The notes under the pieces: model-generated | Databases searched by the model: none | What the model saw: the letters and a program-made list of their open reading frames with translations, nothing else | Told to the model about the DNA's origin: nothing | Program-made: the position numbers and the translations under genes | Origin: Plasmopara viticola | Taxonomy: Eukaryota; Oomycota; Peronosporomycetes; Peronosporales; Peronosporaceae | Assembly: GCA_001695595.3 (NCBI GenBank) | Contig: MBPM02000049.1 | Span: forward strand, 62,001 to 126,000 | DNA length: 64,000 nucleotides | Direction of reading: 5' to 3' | Shown here: piece by piece, positions 25,868 to 38,624 of the stretch | Numbering within the stretch: the first letter of the stretch is position 1 | Layout: every line of letters begins with the position of its first letter

Positions 25868-28800
25868 GTCCTTTCTAGCATTCTAGACGTGCGCAGACGC
25901 AATAGAGCACAAAATTAAGCATTTATTCGCTCTTTATAAGTTCTGGGATTATATAAGGCAATACATACGTCTTTTCATATTTCTAGACGTGCGCAGACGC
26001 AAAAGAGCAACAACTGAGCCTATATTTGCTTATGTGAAGTGCTGAGATGATGTGCGGTCATAGATACGTCCGTTCTATCATTCTAGATGTGCGCATATGC
26101 AATGAAGCCAAAACTAAGCGTATGTTTGCTCTTTTGAAGTACTGAGATAATGCACAGCCGTACATACGTCCTTTCTATCATTCTAGACGTACGCAGACGC
26201 AATAGAGCCACAACAAAGCGTATATTTGCTCTTGTGAAATGCTGACATGACGTACAGCCATGGATACCTCTTTTCGCTCTTTCTTGAGGTGCCCAGACGC
26301 AATAGAGCCACAACAAAGCGTATATTGGCTCTTTTGAAGTGCTGAGATGATGTACGGCCATATATACGTCCTTTTATATTTCTAAACGTGCACAGACGCA
26401 AAAGGACCACAACTAAGCGTAAATTCGCTCTTGTGAAGGGCTGAGAGGACGTATGACCATACATCCGTCTATCTAACTTTATAGACGTGCAATGACGCAA
26501 TAGAGCCACATCTAAGCGTATATATGCTCTTGTGAAGTGCCAAGAGGACGTATGACCATATATACGTCTTTTCTATCGTTCTAGACATACGCAGACGCAA
26601 TAGAGCCACAACAAAGCGTATATTCGCTCTTGTGAAATGCTGAGATGATGTAAGGCCATTACTCCGTCTTTACTAGCATTCTAGACGTGCACAGACGCAA
26701 TAGAGCCACAACAGAGCGCATATTCGCTCTTTTAAAGTGCTGAGATGATGTATGGCAATAGAAACGTTCTTTCTATCATTCTAGACGTGCACAGACGCAA
26801 TAGAGCAACAACTGAGCGTATATTCGCTCTTGTGAATGGCTGAGAGGAGGAATGACCATTTATACATCCTTTTTAGCATTCTAGACATACGCGAACGCAA
26901 TAAAGTCACAACTAAACGCATATTCGCTCTTTTGAAGTGCTGGGAAATGTACGGCCATCGATACGTCCTTTCTATCTTTCTAGACGTGCGCAGACGCAAA
27001 AGAGCCACAACAATGTGTATATTCGCTCTTGTGAAGTGCTGGGATGATATACGGCTATACATACGTCTTTTCTCTCATTCTAGGCATACGCAAAAGCAAT
27101 AGAGAGACAACAAAACGTAGCTTCGCTCTTTTGAAGTGCTGAGATAATGTACGGCCATATATACGTCTTTTCTATAATTCTAGACGCGCGCAGACGCAAT
27201 AAAGTCACAGCTAAATGAAATTCTGCTCTTTTGAAGTGCTCAGATGATGTACGGCCGTACATTGGTCCTTTTAATCATTTTGGACGTGCGTAAAAGCAAT
27301 AGAGCCACAACAAAGCGTATATTCGCTCTCGTGAAGTGCAGAGATGATGTACGGCCATACATACGTCCTTTCTACTATTCTAGATATACGTGAACGCAAT
27401 CGAGCCACAGCAATGTGTATATTCGCTCTTGTAAGGTGCTGGGATGATGTACGGCCATACATATCTTTTCTCTTATTCTAGGCGTACGCAACAGCAATAG
27501 AGCGACTACAAAACGTATCTTCGCTCTTTTAAAGTGCTGATATGATGTACAGCCATACATACGTCCTTTCTATTATTTGAGACGTGCGCAGACGCAATCG
27601 ATCAACAACTAAGCATATATACGCTCAGACTTAAAGTGCTGAGATGATGGATAACCATACATTCGTCCTTTCTATCAATTTAGACGTACGCAGAAGCAAC
27701 CGAGCAACAACAAGCGTATCTTAACTCTTTTGAAGTGCTGAGATGATGTACGGTCCTTTCTGTCATTCTAGCTGAAGCAGACGTAGTAGAGTCACAAAAA
27801 AGCGTATATTCGCTATTGTGAAGTGCTGGGATGATGTACGGCCATAGATACGTCTTTTCTATCATTCTAGGCATACGCAAAAGCAATAGAGCAGCTACAA
27901 AACGTATCTTCGCTCTTTTGATGTGCGGAGATGATGTACAGCCATAAATACGTCCTTCCAGTCATAAACGTGCGATGACGCATTAGAGCCAAAACAAAGC
28001 GTATCTTTAGTCTTGTGAAGTGCTAAGATGATAAACAGCCCTACACACGTCCTTTCTTTTATAATAAACGTACGCAGAAGACGATTCAGCAATAACAAAG
28101 CGTATATTCGCTCGATTAATGTGCTAAGACGATGTACGGCCATTCTATTGTTAAAGACGTGCGCAGACGCAATATAGCCACAACCAAACGTATATTCGCT
28201 CTTTTGAAGTGCTGGGATGCTATAAGGCAATAGATATGTTTTTTCTATCATTCTAGACGTGCACAGATGCAATAAAGCAACAACTAATCCTATGCTGAGA
28301 TGATGTACGGCCATACATACGTCCTTTTTGTCTCTCTTGACGAGCGCAGACGCAATGGAGCAATAACAAAGCGTATAATCGCTCTTTGAAGTGCAGAGAT
28401 GATGTACGGACATAAATACGTCCTTTCTATCATTCTAGACGTGCACAGACGCAATAGCGCCACAACATAATGTATATTCGCTCTTTTGAAGTGCTGGGAT
28501 GATGTACGACCATACATACGTCTTTTCTATCATTCTAGGCGTACGCAAAGCAATAGAGCAACAACAAAGCGTAGCTTCGCCTTTCGAAGTGCTGAGATGA
28601 TGTACAGCCATACATATATCCTATGTATAATTCTCGACGTGCGAAGACGCAATTGAGTCATAACTAAACGTATCTTCGCTCTTGTAAAGTGATGAGATGA
28701 TGTACAGCCATACATACGCTCCTTTTGTATGGTTCTAGACGTGCGCCGACGCAATAGAGTCACAACTAAACGTATATTCGCTCTTATGAAGTACTGAGAT

Positions 28801-29889
28801 GATATAAGGCAACAGATACGTCCTTTCTATCTTTCTAGTCGTGAGCAGACGCCAAAGAGTCACAACAAAGCGTATATTCGCGATTGTTAAGTGCTGGATG
28901 ATGTACGGCCATACAAACGTCCTGTCTATCATTCTAGGCGGACGCGAGAGTAATACAGCAACAACAAAGCGTATTTTCGCTCTATTAAAGTGCTGAGATG
29001 ATAAACAGCCATCCATACGTTCTTTCTATCATTCTAGACGTGCACAGACGCAATCGAGCCACAGCAAAGCGTGTATTCGCAGTTTTCAAGTCCTGGGATG
29101 ATGTACGGCAATAGATACGTTCTGTTTTCAATTCTAGACGAGCTTAGACGCATTAGAGCCACAACGAAGCGTATATTCGTTATTGTGAAGTGCTGGGATG
29201 ATGTACGGCCATAGATACGTCTTTTCGCTCATTCTAGGCGTACTCAAAAGCAATAAAGCAACAACAAAGCGTATCTTCGCTCTTTTGATGTGCGGAGATG
29301 ATGTACAGCCATAAATACGTCCTTCCAGTCATCCAAACGTGCGATGACGCATTAGAGCCAAAACAAAGCGTATCTTTAATCTTGTGAAGTGCTAAGATGA
29401 TAAACAGCCCTACATACGTCCTTTCTTTTATAATAAACGTACGGAGAAGGCGATACAGCAATAAAAAAGCGTATATTCGCTCGATTAATGTGCTGAGACG
29501 ATGTACGGCCATTCTATCGTTAAGGACGTGCGCAAACGCAATATAGCCACAACTAAACGTATATTCGCTCTTTTGAAGTGCTGGGATACTATAAGGCAAT
29601 AGATATGTCTTTTCTATCATTCTAGACGTGCACAGATGCAATAAAGCAACAACTAATCCTATGCTGAGATGATGTACGGCCATACATACGTCCTTTTTGT
29701 CATTCTAGACGAGCGCAGACGCAATGGAGCAATAACAAAGCGTATAATCGCTCTTTCGAAGTGCAGAGATGATGTATGGACATAAATACGTCCTTTCTAT
29801 CATTCTAGACGTGCACAGACGCAATAGCGCCACAACATAATGTATATTCGCTCTCTTGAAGTGCTGAGATGATGTACAGCCATGCATAC
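25868..29889 (+). repeat. Long HOR copy B, 4,022 bp (~40 monomers)
   Basis: Nearly identical to copy A, but it lacks the one monomer with GGCGTACGTTAAAGC; the missing DNA would lie near 28,715. Its segment a begins with a'-type variants (TATCTTTAGTCTTG and AAACAGCCC at about 27,964-28,045) and then returns to a-type TACACACG. That mosaic suggests a short gene-conversion tract. Confidence 0.93.
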
Positions 29890-32800
29890 GTCCTTTCTAG
29901 CATTCTAGACGTGCGCAGACGCAATAGAGCACAAAATTAAGCATTTATTCGCTCTTTATAAGTTCTGGGATTATATAAGGCAATACATACGTCTTTTCCA
30001 TATTTCTAGACGTGCGCAGACGCAAAAGAGCAACAACTGAGCCTATATTTGCTTATGTGAAGTGCTGAGATGATGTGCGGTCATAGATACGTCCGTTCTA
30101 TCATTCTAGATGTGCGCATATGCAATGAAGCCAAAACTAAGCGTATGTTTGCTCTTTTGAAGTACTGAGATAATGCACAGCCGTACATACGTCCTTTCTA
30201 TCATTCTAGACGTACGCAGACGCAATAGAGCCACAACAAAGCGTATATTTGCTCTTGTGAAATGCTGACATGACGTACAGCCATGGATACCTCTTTTCGC
30301 TCTTTCTTGAGGTGCCCAGACGCAATAGAGCCACAACAAAGCGTATATTGGCTCTTTTGAAGTGCTGAGATGATGTACGGCCATATATACGTCCTTTTAT
30401 ATTTCTAAACGTGCACAGACGCAAAAGGACCACAACTAAGCGTAAATTCGCTCTTGTGAAGGGCTGAGAGGACGTATGACCATACATCGTCTATCTAACT
30501 TTATAGACGTGCAATGACGCAATAGAGCCACATCTAAGCGTATATATGCTCTTGTGAAGTGCCAAGAGGACGTATGACCATATATACGTCTTTTCTATCG
30601 TTCTAGACATACGCAGACGCAATAGAGCCACAACAAAGCGTATATTCGCTCTTGTGAAATGCTGAGATGATGTAAGGCCATTACTCCGTCTTTACTAGCA
30701 TTCTAGACGTGCACAGACGCAATAGAGCCACAACAGAGCGCATATTCGCTCTTTTAAAGTGCTGAGATGATGTATGGCAATAGAAACGTTCTTTCTATCA
30801 TTCTAGACGTGCACAGACGCAATAGAGCAACAACTGAGCGTATATTCGCTCTTGTGAATGGCTGAGAGGAGGAATGACCATTTATACATCCTTTTTAGCA
30901 TTCTAGACATACGCGAACGCAATAAAGTCACAACTAAACGCATATTCGCTCTTTTGAAGTGCTGGGAAATGTACGGCCATCGATACGTCCTTTCTATCTT
31001 TCTAGACGTGCGCAGACGCAAAAGAGCCACAACAATGTGTATATTCGCTCTTGTGAAGTGCTGGGATGATATACGGCTATACATACGTCTTTTCTCTCAT
31101 TCTAGGCATACGCAAAAGCAATAGAGAGACAACAAAACGTAGCTTCGCTCTTTTGAAGTGCTGAGATAATGTACGGCCATATATACGTCTTTTCTATAAT
31201 TCTAGACGCGCGCAGACGCAATAAAGTCACAGCTAAATGAAATTCTGCTCTTTTGAAGTGCTCAGATGATGTACGGCCGTACATTGGTCCTTTTAATCAT
31301 TTTGGACGTGCGTAAAAGCAATAGAGCCACAACAAAGCGTATATTCGCTCTCGTGAAGTGCAGAGATGATGTACGGCCATACATACGTCCTTTCTACTAT
31401 TCTAGATATACGTGAACGCAATCGAGCCACAGCAATGTGTATATTCGCTCTTGTAAGGTGCTGGGATGATGTACGGCCATACATATCTTTTCTCTTATTC
31501 TAGGCGTACGCAACAGCAATAGAGCGACTACAAAACGTATCTTCGCTCTTTTAAAGTGCTGATATGATGTACAGCCATACATACGTCCTTTCTATTATTT
31601 GAGACGTGCGCAGACGCAATCGATCAACAACTAAGCATATATACGCTCAGACTTAAAGTGCTGAGATGATGGATAACCATACATTCGTCCTTTCTATCAA
31701 TTTAGACGTACGCAGAAGCAACCGAGCAACAACAAGCGTATCTTAACTCTTTTGAAGTGCTGAGATGATGTACGGTCCTTTCTGTCATTCTAGCTGAAGC
31801 AGACGTAGTAGAGTCACAAAAAAGCGTATATTCGCTATTGTGAAGTGCTGGGATGATGTACGGCCATAGATACGTCTTTTCTATCATTCTAGGCATACGC
31901 AAAAGCAATAGAGCAGCTACAAAACGTATCTTCGCTCTTTTGATGTGCGGAGATGATGTACAGCCATAAATACGTCCTTCCAGTCAATTTAAACGTGCGA
32001 TGACGCATTAGAGCCAAAATAAAGCGTATCTTCACTCTTCTGAAGTGCTGAGATGATGAACGGCCCTACACACGTCCTTTCTTTTATAATAAACGTACGC
32101 AGAAGACGATTCAGCAATAACAAAGCGTATATTCGCTCGATTAATGTGCTAAGACGATGTACGGCCATTCTATTGTTAAAGACGTGCGCAGACGCAATAT
32201 AGCCACAACCAAACGTATATTCGCTCTTTTGAAGTGCTGGGATGCTATAAGGCAATAGATATGTTTTTTCTATCATTCTAGACGTGCACAGATGCAATAA
32301 AGCAACAACTAATCCTATGCTGAGATGATGTACGGCCATACATACGTCCTTTTTGTCTCTCTTGACGAGCGCAGACGCAATGGAGCAATAACAAAGCGTA
32401 TAATCGCTCTTTCGAAGTGCAGAGATGATGTACGGACATAAATACGTCCTTTCTATCATTCTAGACGTGCACAGACGCAATAGCGCCACAACATAATGTA
32501 TATTCGCTCTTTTGAAGTGCTGGGATGATGTACGACCATACATACGTCTTTTCTATCATTCTAGGCGTACGCAAAGCAATAGAGCAACAACAAAGCGTAG
32601 CTTCGCCTTTCGAAGTGCTGAGATGATGTACAGCCATACATATATCCTATGTATAATTCTCGACGTGCGAAGACGCAATTGAGTCATAACTAAACGTATC
32701 TTCGCTCTTGTAAAGTGATGAGATGATGTACAGCCATACATACGCTCCTTTTGTATGGTTCTAGACGTTCGCCGACGCAATAGAGTCACAACTAAACGTA

Positions 32801-33915
32801 TATTCGCTCTTATGAAGTACTGAGATGATATAAGGCAACAGATACGTCCTTTCTATCTTTCTAGTCGTGAGCAGACGCCAAAGAGTCACAACAAAGCGTA
32901 TATTCGCGATTGTTAAGTGCTGGGATGATGTACGGCCATACAAACGTCCTGTCTATCATTCTAGGCGGACGCGAGAGTAATACAGCAACAACAAAGCGTA
33001 TTTTCGCTCTATTAAAGTGCTGAGATGATAAACAGCCATCCATATGTTCTTTATCATTCTAGACGTGCACAGACGCAATCGAGCCACAGCAAAGCGTGTA
33101 TTCGCAGTTTTCAAGTCCTGGGATGATGTACGGCAATAGATACGTTCTGTTTTCAATTCTAGACGAGCTTAGACGCATTAGAGCCACAACGAAGCGTATA
33201 TTCGTTATTGTGAAGTGCTGGGATGATGTACGGCCATAGATACGTCTTTTCGCTCATTCTAGGCGTACTCAAAAGCAATAAAGCAACAACAAAGCGTATC
33301 TTCGCTCTTTTGATGTGCGGAGATAATGTACAGCCATAAATACGTCCTTCCAGTCAATCCAAACGTGCGATGACGCATTAGAGCCAAAACAAAGCGTATC
33401 TTTAGTCTTGTGAAGTGCTAAGATGATAAACAGCCCTACATACGTCCTTTCTTTTATAATAAACGTACGGAGAAGGCGATACAGCAATAAAAAAGCGTAT
33501 ATTCGCTCGATTAATGTGCTGAGACGATGTACGGCCATTCTATCGTTAAGGACGTGCGCAAACGCAATATAGCCACAACTAAACGTATATTCGCTCTTTT
33601 GAAGTGCTGGGATACTATAAGGCAATAGATATGTCTTTTCTATCATTCTAGACGTGCACAGATGCAATAAAGCAACAACTTATCCTATGCTGAGATGATG
33701 TACGGCCATACATACGTCCTTTTTGTCATTCTAGACGAGCGCAGACGCAATGGAGCAATAACAAAGCGTATAATCGCTCTTTCGAAGTGCAGAGATGATG
33801 TATGGACATAAATACGTCCTTTCTATCATTCTAGACGTGCACAGACGCAATAGCGCCACAACATAATGTATATTCGCTCTCTTGAAGTGCTGAGATGATG
33901 TACAGCCATGCATAC
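29890..33915 (+). repeat. Long HOR copy C, 4,026 bp (~40 monomers)
   Basis: Tandem copy starting at the GTCCTTTCTAGCATTC marker at 29,890. It shares the one-monomer deletion with copy B (near 32,740), so B and C descend from a common shortened unit. Its segment a keeps the a-type variants (TCTTCACTCTTCTG), unlike B. The a-to-a' spacing is 1,370 bp, that is 1,471 minus the missing monomer. Confidence 0.93.
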
Positions 33916-36900
33916 GTCCTTTCTAGCATTCTAGACGTGCGCAGACGCAATAGAGCACAAAATTAAGCATTTATTCGCTCTTTATAAGTTCTGGGATTAT
34001 ATAAGGCAATACATACGTCTTTTCTATATTTCTAGACGTGCGCAGACGCAAAAGAGCAACAACTGAGCCTATATTTGCTTATGTGAAGTGCTGAGATGAT
34101 GTGCGGTCATAGATACGTCCGTTCTATCATTCTAGATGTGCGCATACGCAATGAAGCCAAAACTAAGCGTATGTTTGCTCTTTTGAAGTACTGAGATAAT
34201 GCACAGCCGTACATACGTCCTTTCTATCATTCTAGACGTACGCAGACGCAATAGAGCCACAACAAAGCGTATATTTGCTCTTGTGAAATGCTGACATGAC
34301 GTACAGCCATGGATACCTCTTTTCGCTCTTTCTTGAGGTGCCCAGACGCAATACAGCCACAACAAAGCGTATATTGGCTCTTTTGAAGTGCTGAGATATG
34401 TACGGCCATATATACGTCCTTTTATATTTCTAAACGTGCACAGACACAAAAGGGCCACAACTAAGCGTAAATTCGCTCTTGTGAAGGGCTGAGAGGACGT
34501 ATGACCATACATACGTCTATCTAACTTTATAGACGTGCAATGACGCAATAGAGCCACATCTAAGCGTATATTCGCTCTTGTGAAGTGCCAAGAGGACGTA
34601 TGACCATATATACGTCTTTTCTATCGTTCTAGACATACGCAGACGCAATAGAGCCACAACAAAGCGTATATTCGCTCTCGTGAAGTGCAGAGATGATGTA
34701 CGGCCATACATACGTCCTTTCTACTATTCTAGATATACGTGAACGCAATCGAGCCACAGCAATGTGTATATTCGCTGTTGTAAGGTGCTGGGATGATGTA
34801 CGGCCATACATATCTTTTCTCTTATTCTAGGCATACGCAAAAGCAATAGAGCAACTACAAAACGTATCTTCGCTCTTTCAAAGTGCTGATATGATGTACA
34901 GCCATACATACGTCCTTTCCATCAATTTAGACGTACGCAGAAGCAACCGAGCAACAACAAAGCGTATCTTAACTCTTTTGAAGTGCTGAGATGATGTACG
35001 GTCCTTTCTGTCATTCTAGCTGAAGCAGACGTAGTAGAGTCACAAAAAAGCGTATATTCGCTATTGTGAAGTGCTGGGATGATGTACGGCGATAGATACG
35101 TCTTTTCTATCATTCTAGGCATACGCAAAAGCAATAGAGCAGCTACAAAACGTATCTTCGCTCTTTTGATGTGCGGAGATGATGTACAGCCATAAATACG
35201 TCCTTCCAGTCAATTGAAACGTGCGATGACGCATTAGAGCCAAAATAAAGCGTATCTTCACTCTTCTGAAGTGTTGAGATGATGAACGGCCCTACACACG
35301 TCCTTTCTTTTATAAGAAACGTACGCAGAAGACGATTCAGCAATAACAAAGCGTATATTCGCTCGATTAATGTGCTAAGACGATGTACGGCCATTCTATT
35401 GTTAAAGACGTGCGCAGACGCAATATAGCCACAACCAAACGTATATTCGCTCTTTTGAAGTGCTGGGATGCTATAAGGCAATAGATATGTTTTTTCTATC
35501 ATTCTAGACGTGCACAGATGCAATAAAGCAACAACTAATCCTATGCTGAGATGATGTACGGCCATACATACGTCCTTTTTGTCTCTCTTGACGAGCGCAG
35601 ACGCAATGGAGCAATAACAAAGCGTATAATCGCTCTTTGAAGTGCAGAGATGATGTACGGACATAAATACGTCCTTTCTATCATTCTAGACGTGCACAGA
35701 CGCAATAGCGCCACAACATAATGTATATTCGCTCTTTTGAAGTGCTGGGATGATGTACGACCATACATACGTCTTTTCTATCATTCTAGGCGTACGCAAA
35801 GCAATAGAGCAACAACAAAGCGTAGCTTCGCCTTTCGAAGTGCTGAGATGATGTACAGTCATACATATATCCTATGTATAATTCTCGACGTGCGAAGACG
35901 CAATTGAGTCATAACTAAACGTATCTTCGCTCTTGTAAAGTGATGAGATGATGTACAGCCATACATACGTCGTTTCTATCATTTTAGGCGTACGTTAAAG
36001 CAAAAGAGCAAATACAAAGCGTATCTTCGCTTTTTTGAATTGCTGAGATGATGTACAGCCATACATACGCTCCTTTTGTATGGTTCTAGACGTGCGCCGA
36101 CGCAATAGAGTCACAACTAAACGTATATTCGCTCTTATGAAGTACTGAGATGATATAAGGCAACAGATACGTCCTTTCTATCTTTCTAGTCGTGAGCAGA
36201 CGCCAACGAGTCACAACAAAGCGTATATTCGCGATTGTAAAGTGCTGGGATGATGTACGGCCATACAAACGTCCTGTCTATCATTCTAGGCGGACGCGAG
36301 AGTAATACAGCAACAACAAAGCGTATTTTCGCTCTATTAAAGTGCTGAGATGATAAACAGCCATCCATACGTTCTTTTTATCATTCTAGACGTGCACAGA
36401 CGCAATCGAGCCACAGCAAAGCGTGTATTCGCAGTTTTCAAGTCCTGGGATGATGTACGGCAATAGATACGTTCTGTTTTCAATTCTAGACGAGCTTAGA
36501 CGCATTAGAGCCACAACGAAGCGTATATTCGTTATTGTGAAGTGCTGGGATGATGTACGGCCATAGATACGTCTTTTCGCTCATTCTAGGCGTACTCAAA
36601 AGCAATAAAGCAACAACAAAGCGTATCTTCGCTCTTTTGATGTGCGGAGATGATGTACAGCCATAAATACGTCCTTCCAGTCAATCCAAACGTGCGATGA
36701 CGCATTAGAGCCAAAACAAAGCGTATCTTTAATCTTGTGAAGTGCTAAGATGATAAACAGCCCTACATACGTCCTTTCTTTTATAATAAACGTACGGAGA
36801 AGGCGATACAGCAATAAAAAAGCGTATATTCGCTCGATTAATGTGCTGAGACGATGTACGGCCATTCTATCGTTAAAGACGTGCGCAAACGCAATATAGC

Positions 36901-37242
36901 CACAACTAAACGTATATTCGCTCTTTTGAAGTGCTGGGATACTATAAGGCAATAGATATGTCTTTTCTATCATTCTAGACGTGCACAGATGCAATAAAGC
37001 AACAACTAATCCTATGCTGAGATGATGTACGGCCATACATACGTCCTTTTTGTCATTCTAGACGAGCGCAGACGCAATGGAGCAATAACAAAGCGTATAA
37101 TCGCTCTTTCGAAGTGCAGAGATGATGTATGGACATAAATACGTCCTTTCTATCATTCTAGACGTGCACAGACGCAATAGCGCCACAACATAATGTATAT
37201 TCGCTCTCTTGAAGTGCTGAGATGATGTACAGCCATGCATAC
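33916..37242 (+). repeat. Long HOR copy D, 3,327 bp, internally deleted
   Basis: Colinear with copies A-C but missing two blocks. A 698-bp (seven-monomer) deletion has its breakpoint within the shared stretch 34,643-34,678. A deletion of about 102 bp (one monomer) lies at about 34,911-34,921. It keeps the GGCGTACGTTAAAGC monomer (near 35,986). It shares diagnostic variants with copy H: TCGCTGTTGTAAGG, GGCGATAGATACG and the same one-monomer deletion. D is the last copy before the central island. Confidence 0.92.
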
Positions 37243-37521
37243 GTCCTTTCTAGCATTCTAGACGTGCGCAGACGCAATAGAGCAACAAAAACGCGTAAGT
37301 GCTGAGACAATGTACGGCCATAGATACGTTCTTTCTTTGTAGACGTGTGCAGACGAAACAAGGTCACCCCAAATCGTATATTGCTGTTTTGAAGTGCTGA
37401 GTTGATGTGAATTCCTAAAAACGTTCTTTCTATCATTCTAGACGTGCGCAGACGCAATAGAGCCACAACAAAGAGTATTTTTGCTCTTATGACGTGCTGA
37501 GATGATATGCGGTCATAGATA
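37243..37521 (+). repeat. Degenerate monomers at HOR edge
   Basis: About three plus-strand monomers follow copy D but leave the HOR order. The first lacks about 12 bp (CAACAAAAACGCGTAAGTGC), and the others contain unusual stretches such as GGTCACCCCAAATCG and GTGAATTCCTAAAAACG. Forward sequence ends at GGTCATAGATA near 37,521, where orientation switches. This is the decayed border of the left HOR array. Confidence 0.8.
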
Positions 37522-38445
37522 GAGCAAGAATAGGAGTTGTACCGTAACTGCTCTCAGCGCTTATAGAGAGTAGTCATACATCCAGTTGTGGTTCTATTGC
37601 ATCTGTGAACGTCTTAAAGGATAGAAAGGACGGGATTTTGTCTGTACAGCATCTCTGAATTTTGAAGTTTCAATATATAATTAGTGTTGGCTCGATTGCA
37701 ACTGTCTGTGTCAAGAAAGATAGAAATGACGTATCAGTAGCCGCGCAGCATCTTGGCGTTTCTAAAGAAAAAAACGCTTTGTTGTTGCCTCAAGAACGAC
37801 CGAAACGACATATCTAGGGCCGTACAGCGTCTCAGCGATTCTAAAGAGTTATTAGAGATTTATACGGGGTTCTATTGCATCTGAGAACGTCTAAAAGAAT
37901 AGAAAAGACGGGGTGTGTTCGTACAGCATCTCAGCGTCTTGATAGTTTGAATATACAATTAATTGTGACTCGATTGCGTCTGTGGGATTTCTAGAAAGAT
38001 AGACAGGACGTACTTGTAGCCGCACAGCATCTTAGCGTTTCTAACGAAAAAAACGCTTTGTTGTTGCTTTTTCGCATCTGTGAGCGTCGAAAATGACAGA
38101 TACGACATATCTAGGGCCATGCAGCGTCTCAGAGCTTTTAAAGAGTTATTAGATATTTAGTTGGGGGTCTATTGCATCTGAGAACATTTAAAAGGATAGA
38201 AAAGACGGAGGGTGTCCGTGCAGCATCTCAGCGTCTTGAAAGTATGAATATACAATTAATTGCTACTCGATTGCGTCTTTGGGTTTTCTAGGAAGATAGA
38301 CAGGACGTATTTGTAGCCGCACAGCATCTTAGCGCTCAAAAAGGTTTAATACACGATTTGTTGTTGCTCTATCGCATTTTTGAACATGTAGAACGACAGA
38401 AAGGAAAGATCCAGGGCCGTATAGCGTTTTAGCGCTCTTGAGAAT
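37522..38445 (-). repeat. Inverted segment 1: three-monomer HOR, minus strand
   Basis: Monomers run on the opposite strand; plus-strand blocks read GTTGTGGCTCGATTGCGTC, AAAGATAGACAGGACGTA and CGCACAGCATCTTAGCG. About three 3-monomer units are present, with TCTATTGCATCTG recurring at about 37,592, 37,870 and 38,168. Their reverse complement matches the three-monomer HOR at 41.5-43.3 kb, including the AGATCTGTCC-like marker seen here as GACATATCTAGGGCC. Repeated stretches such as AAAAAAACGCTTTGTTGTTGC occur 290 bp apart. Exact joints are blurred at both ends. Confidence 0.88.
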
Positions 38446-38624
38446 AGCCCTTTTAAAGTGGTAAGATGCTGTACGGCCACGGATGCGTCCTGTCGATGAA
38501 ACTAGACATGGATGAGTGCAAGCGATCCCACAATAAAGAAGTTGACCCCTCTTTTTATTTGCTGAGACGCTGAATAGCCACAGATACGTCCTTTCTGACT
38601 TAGTGACATGCACAGATGCAGTAG
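38446..38624 (+). repeat. Island-subfamily monomers, forward
   Basis: Orientation flips back at CCCTTTTAAAGTGGTAAG, near 38,446, followed by two forward monomers of the island subfamily. Marks of this subfamily are GGCCACAGATACG (A-C-A rather than A-T-A), GACATGCACAGACGC and AAAGCGCTGAGNTGCTGTACGG. One monomer is of the type with TTTGCTGAGACGCTGAATRGCC. Confidence 0.82.
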
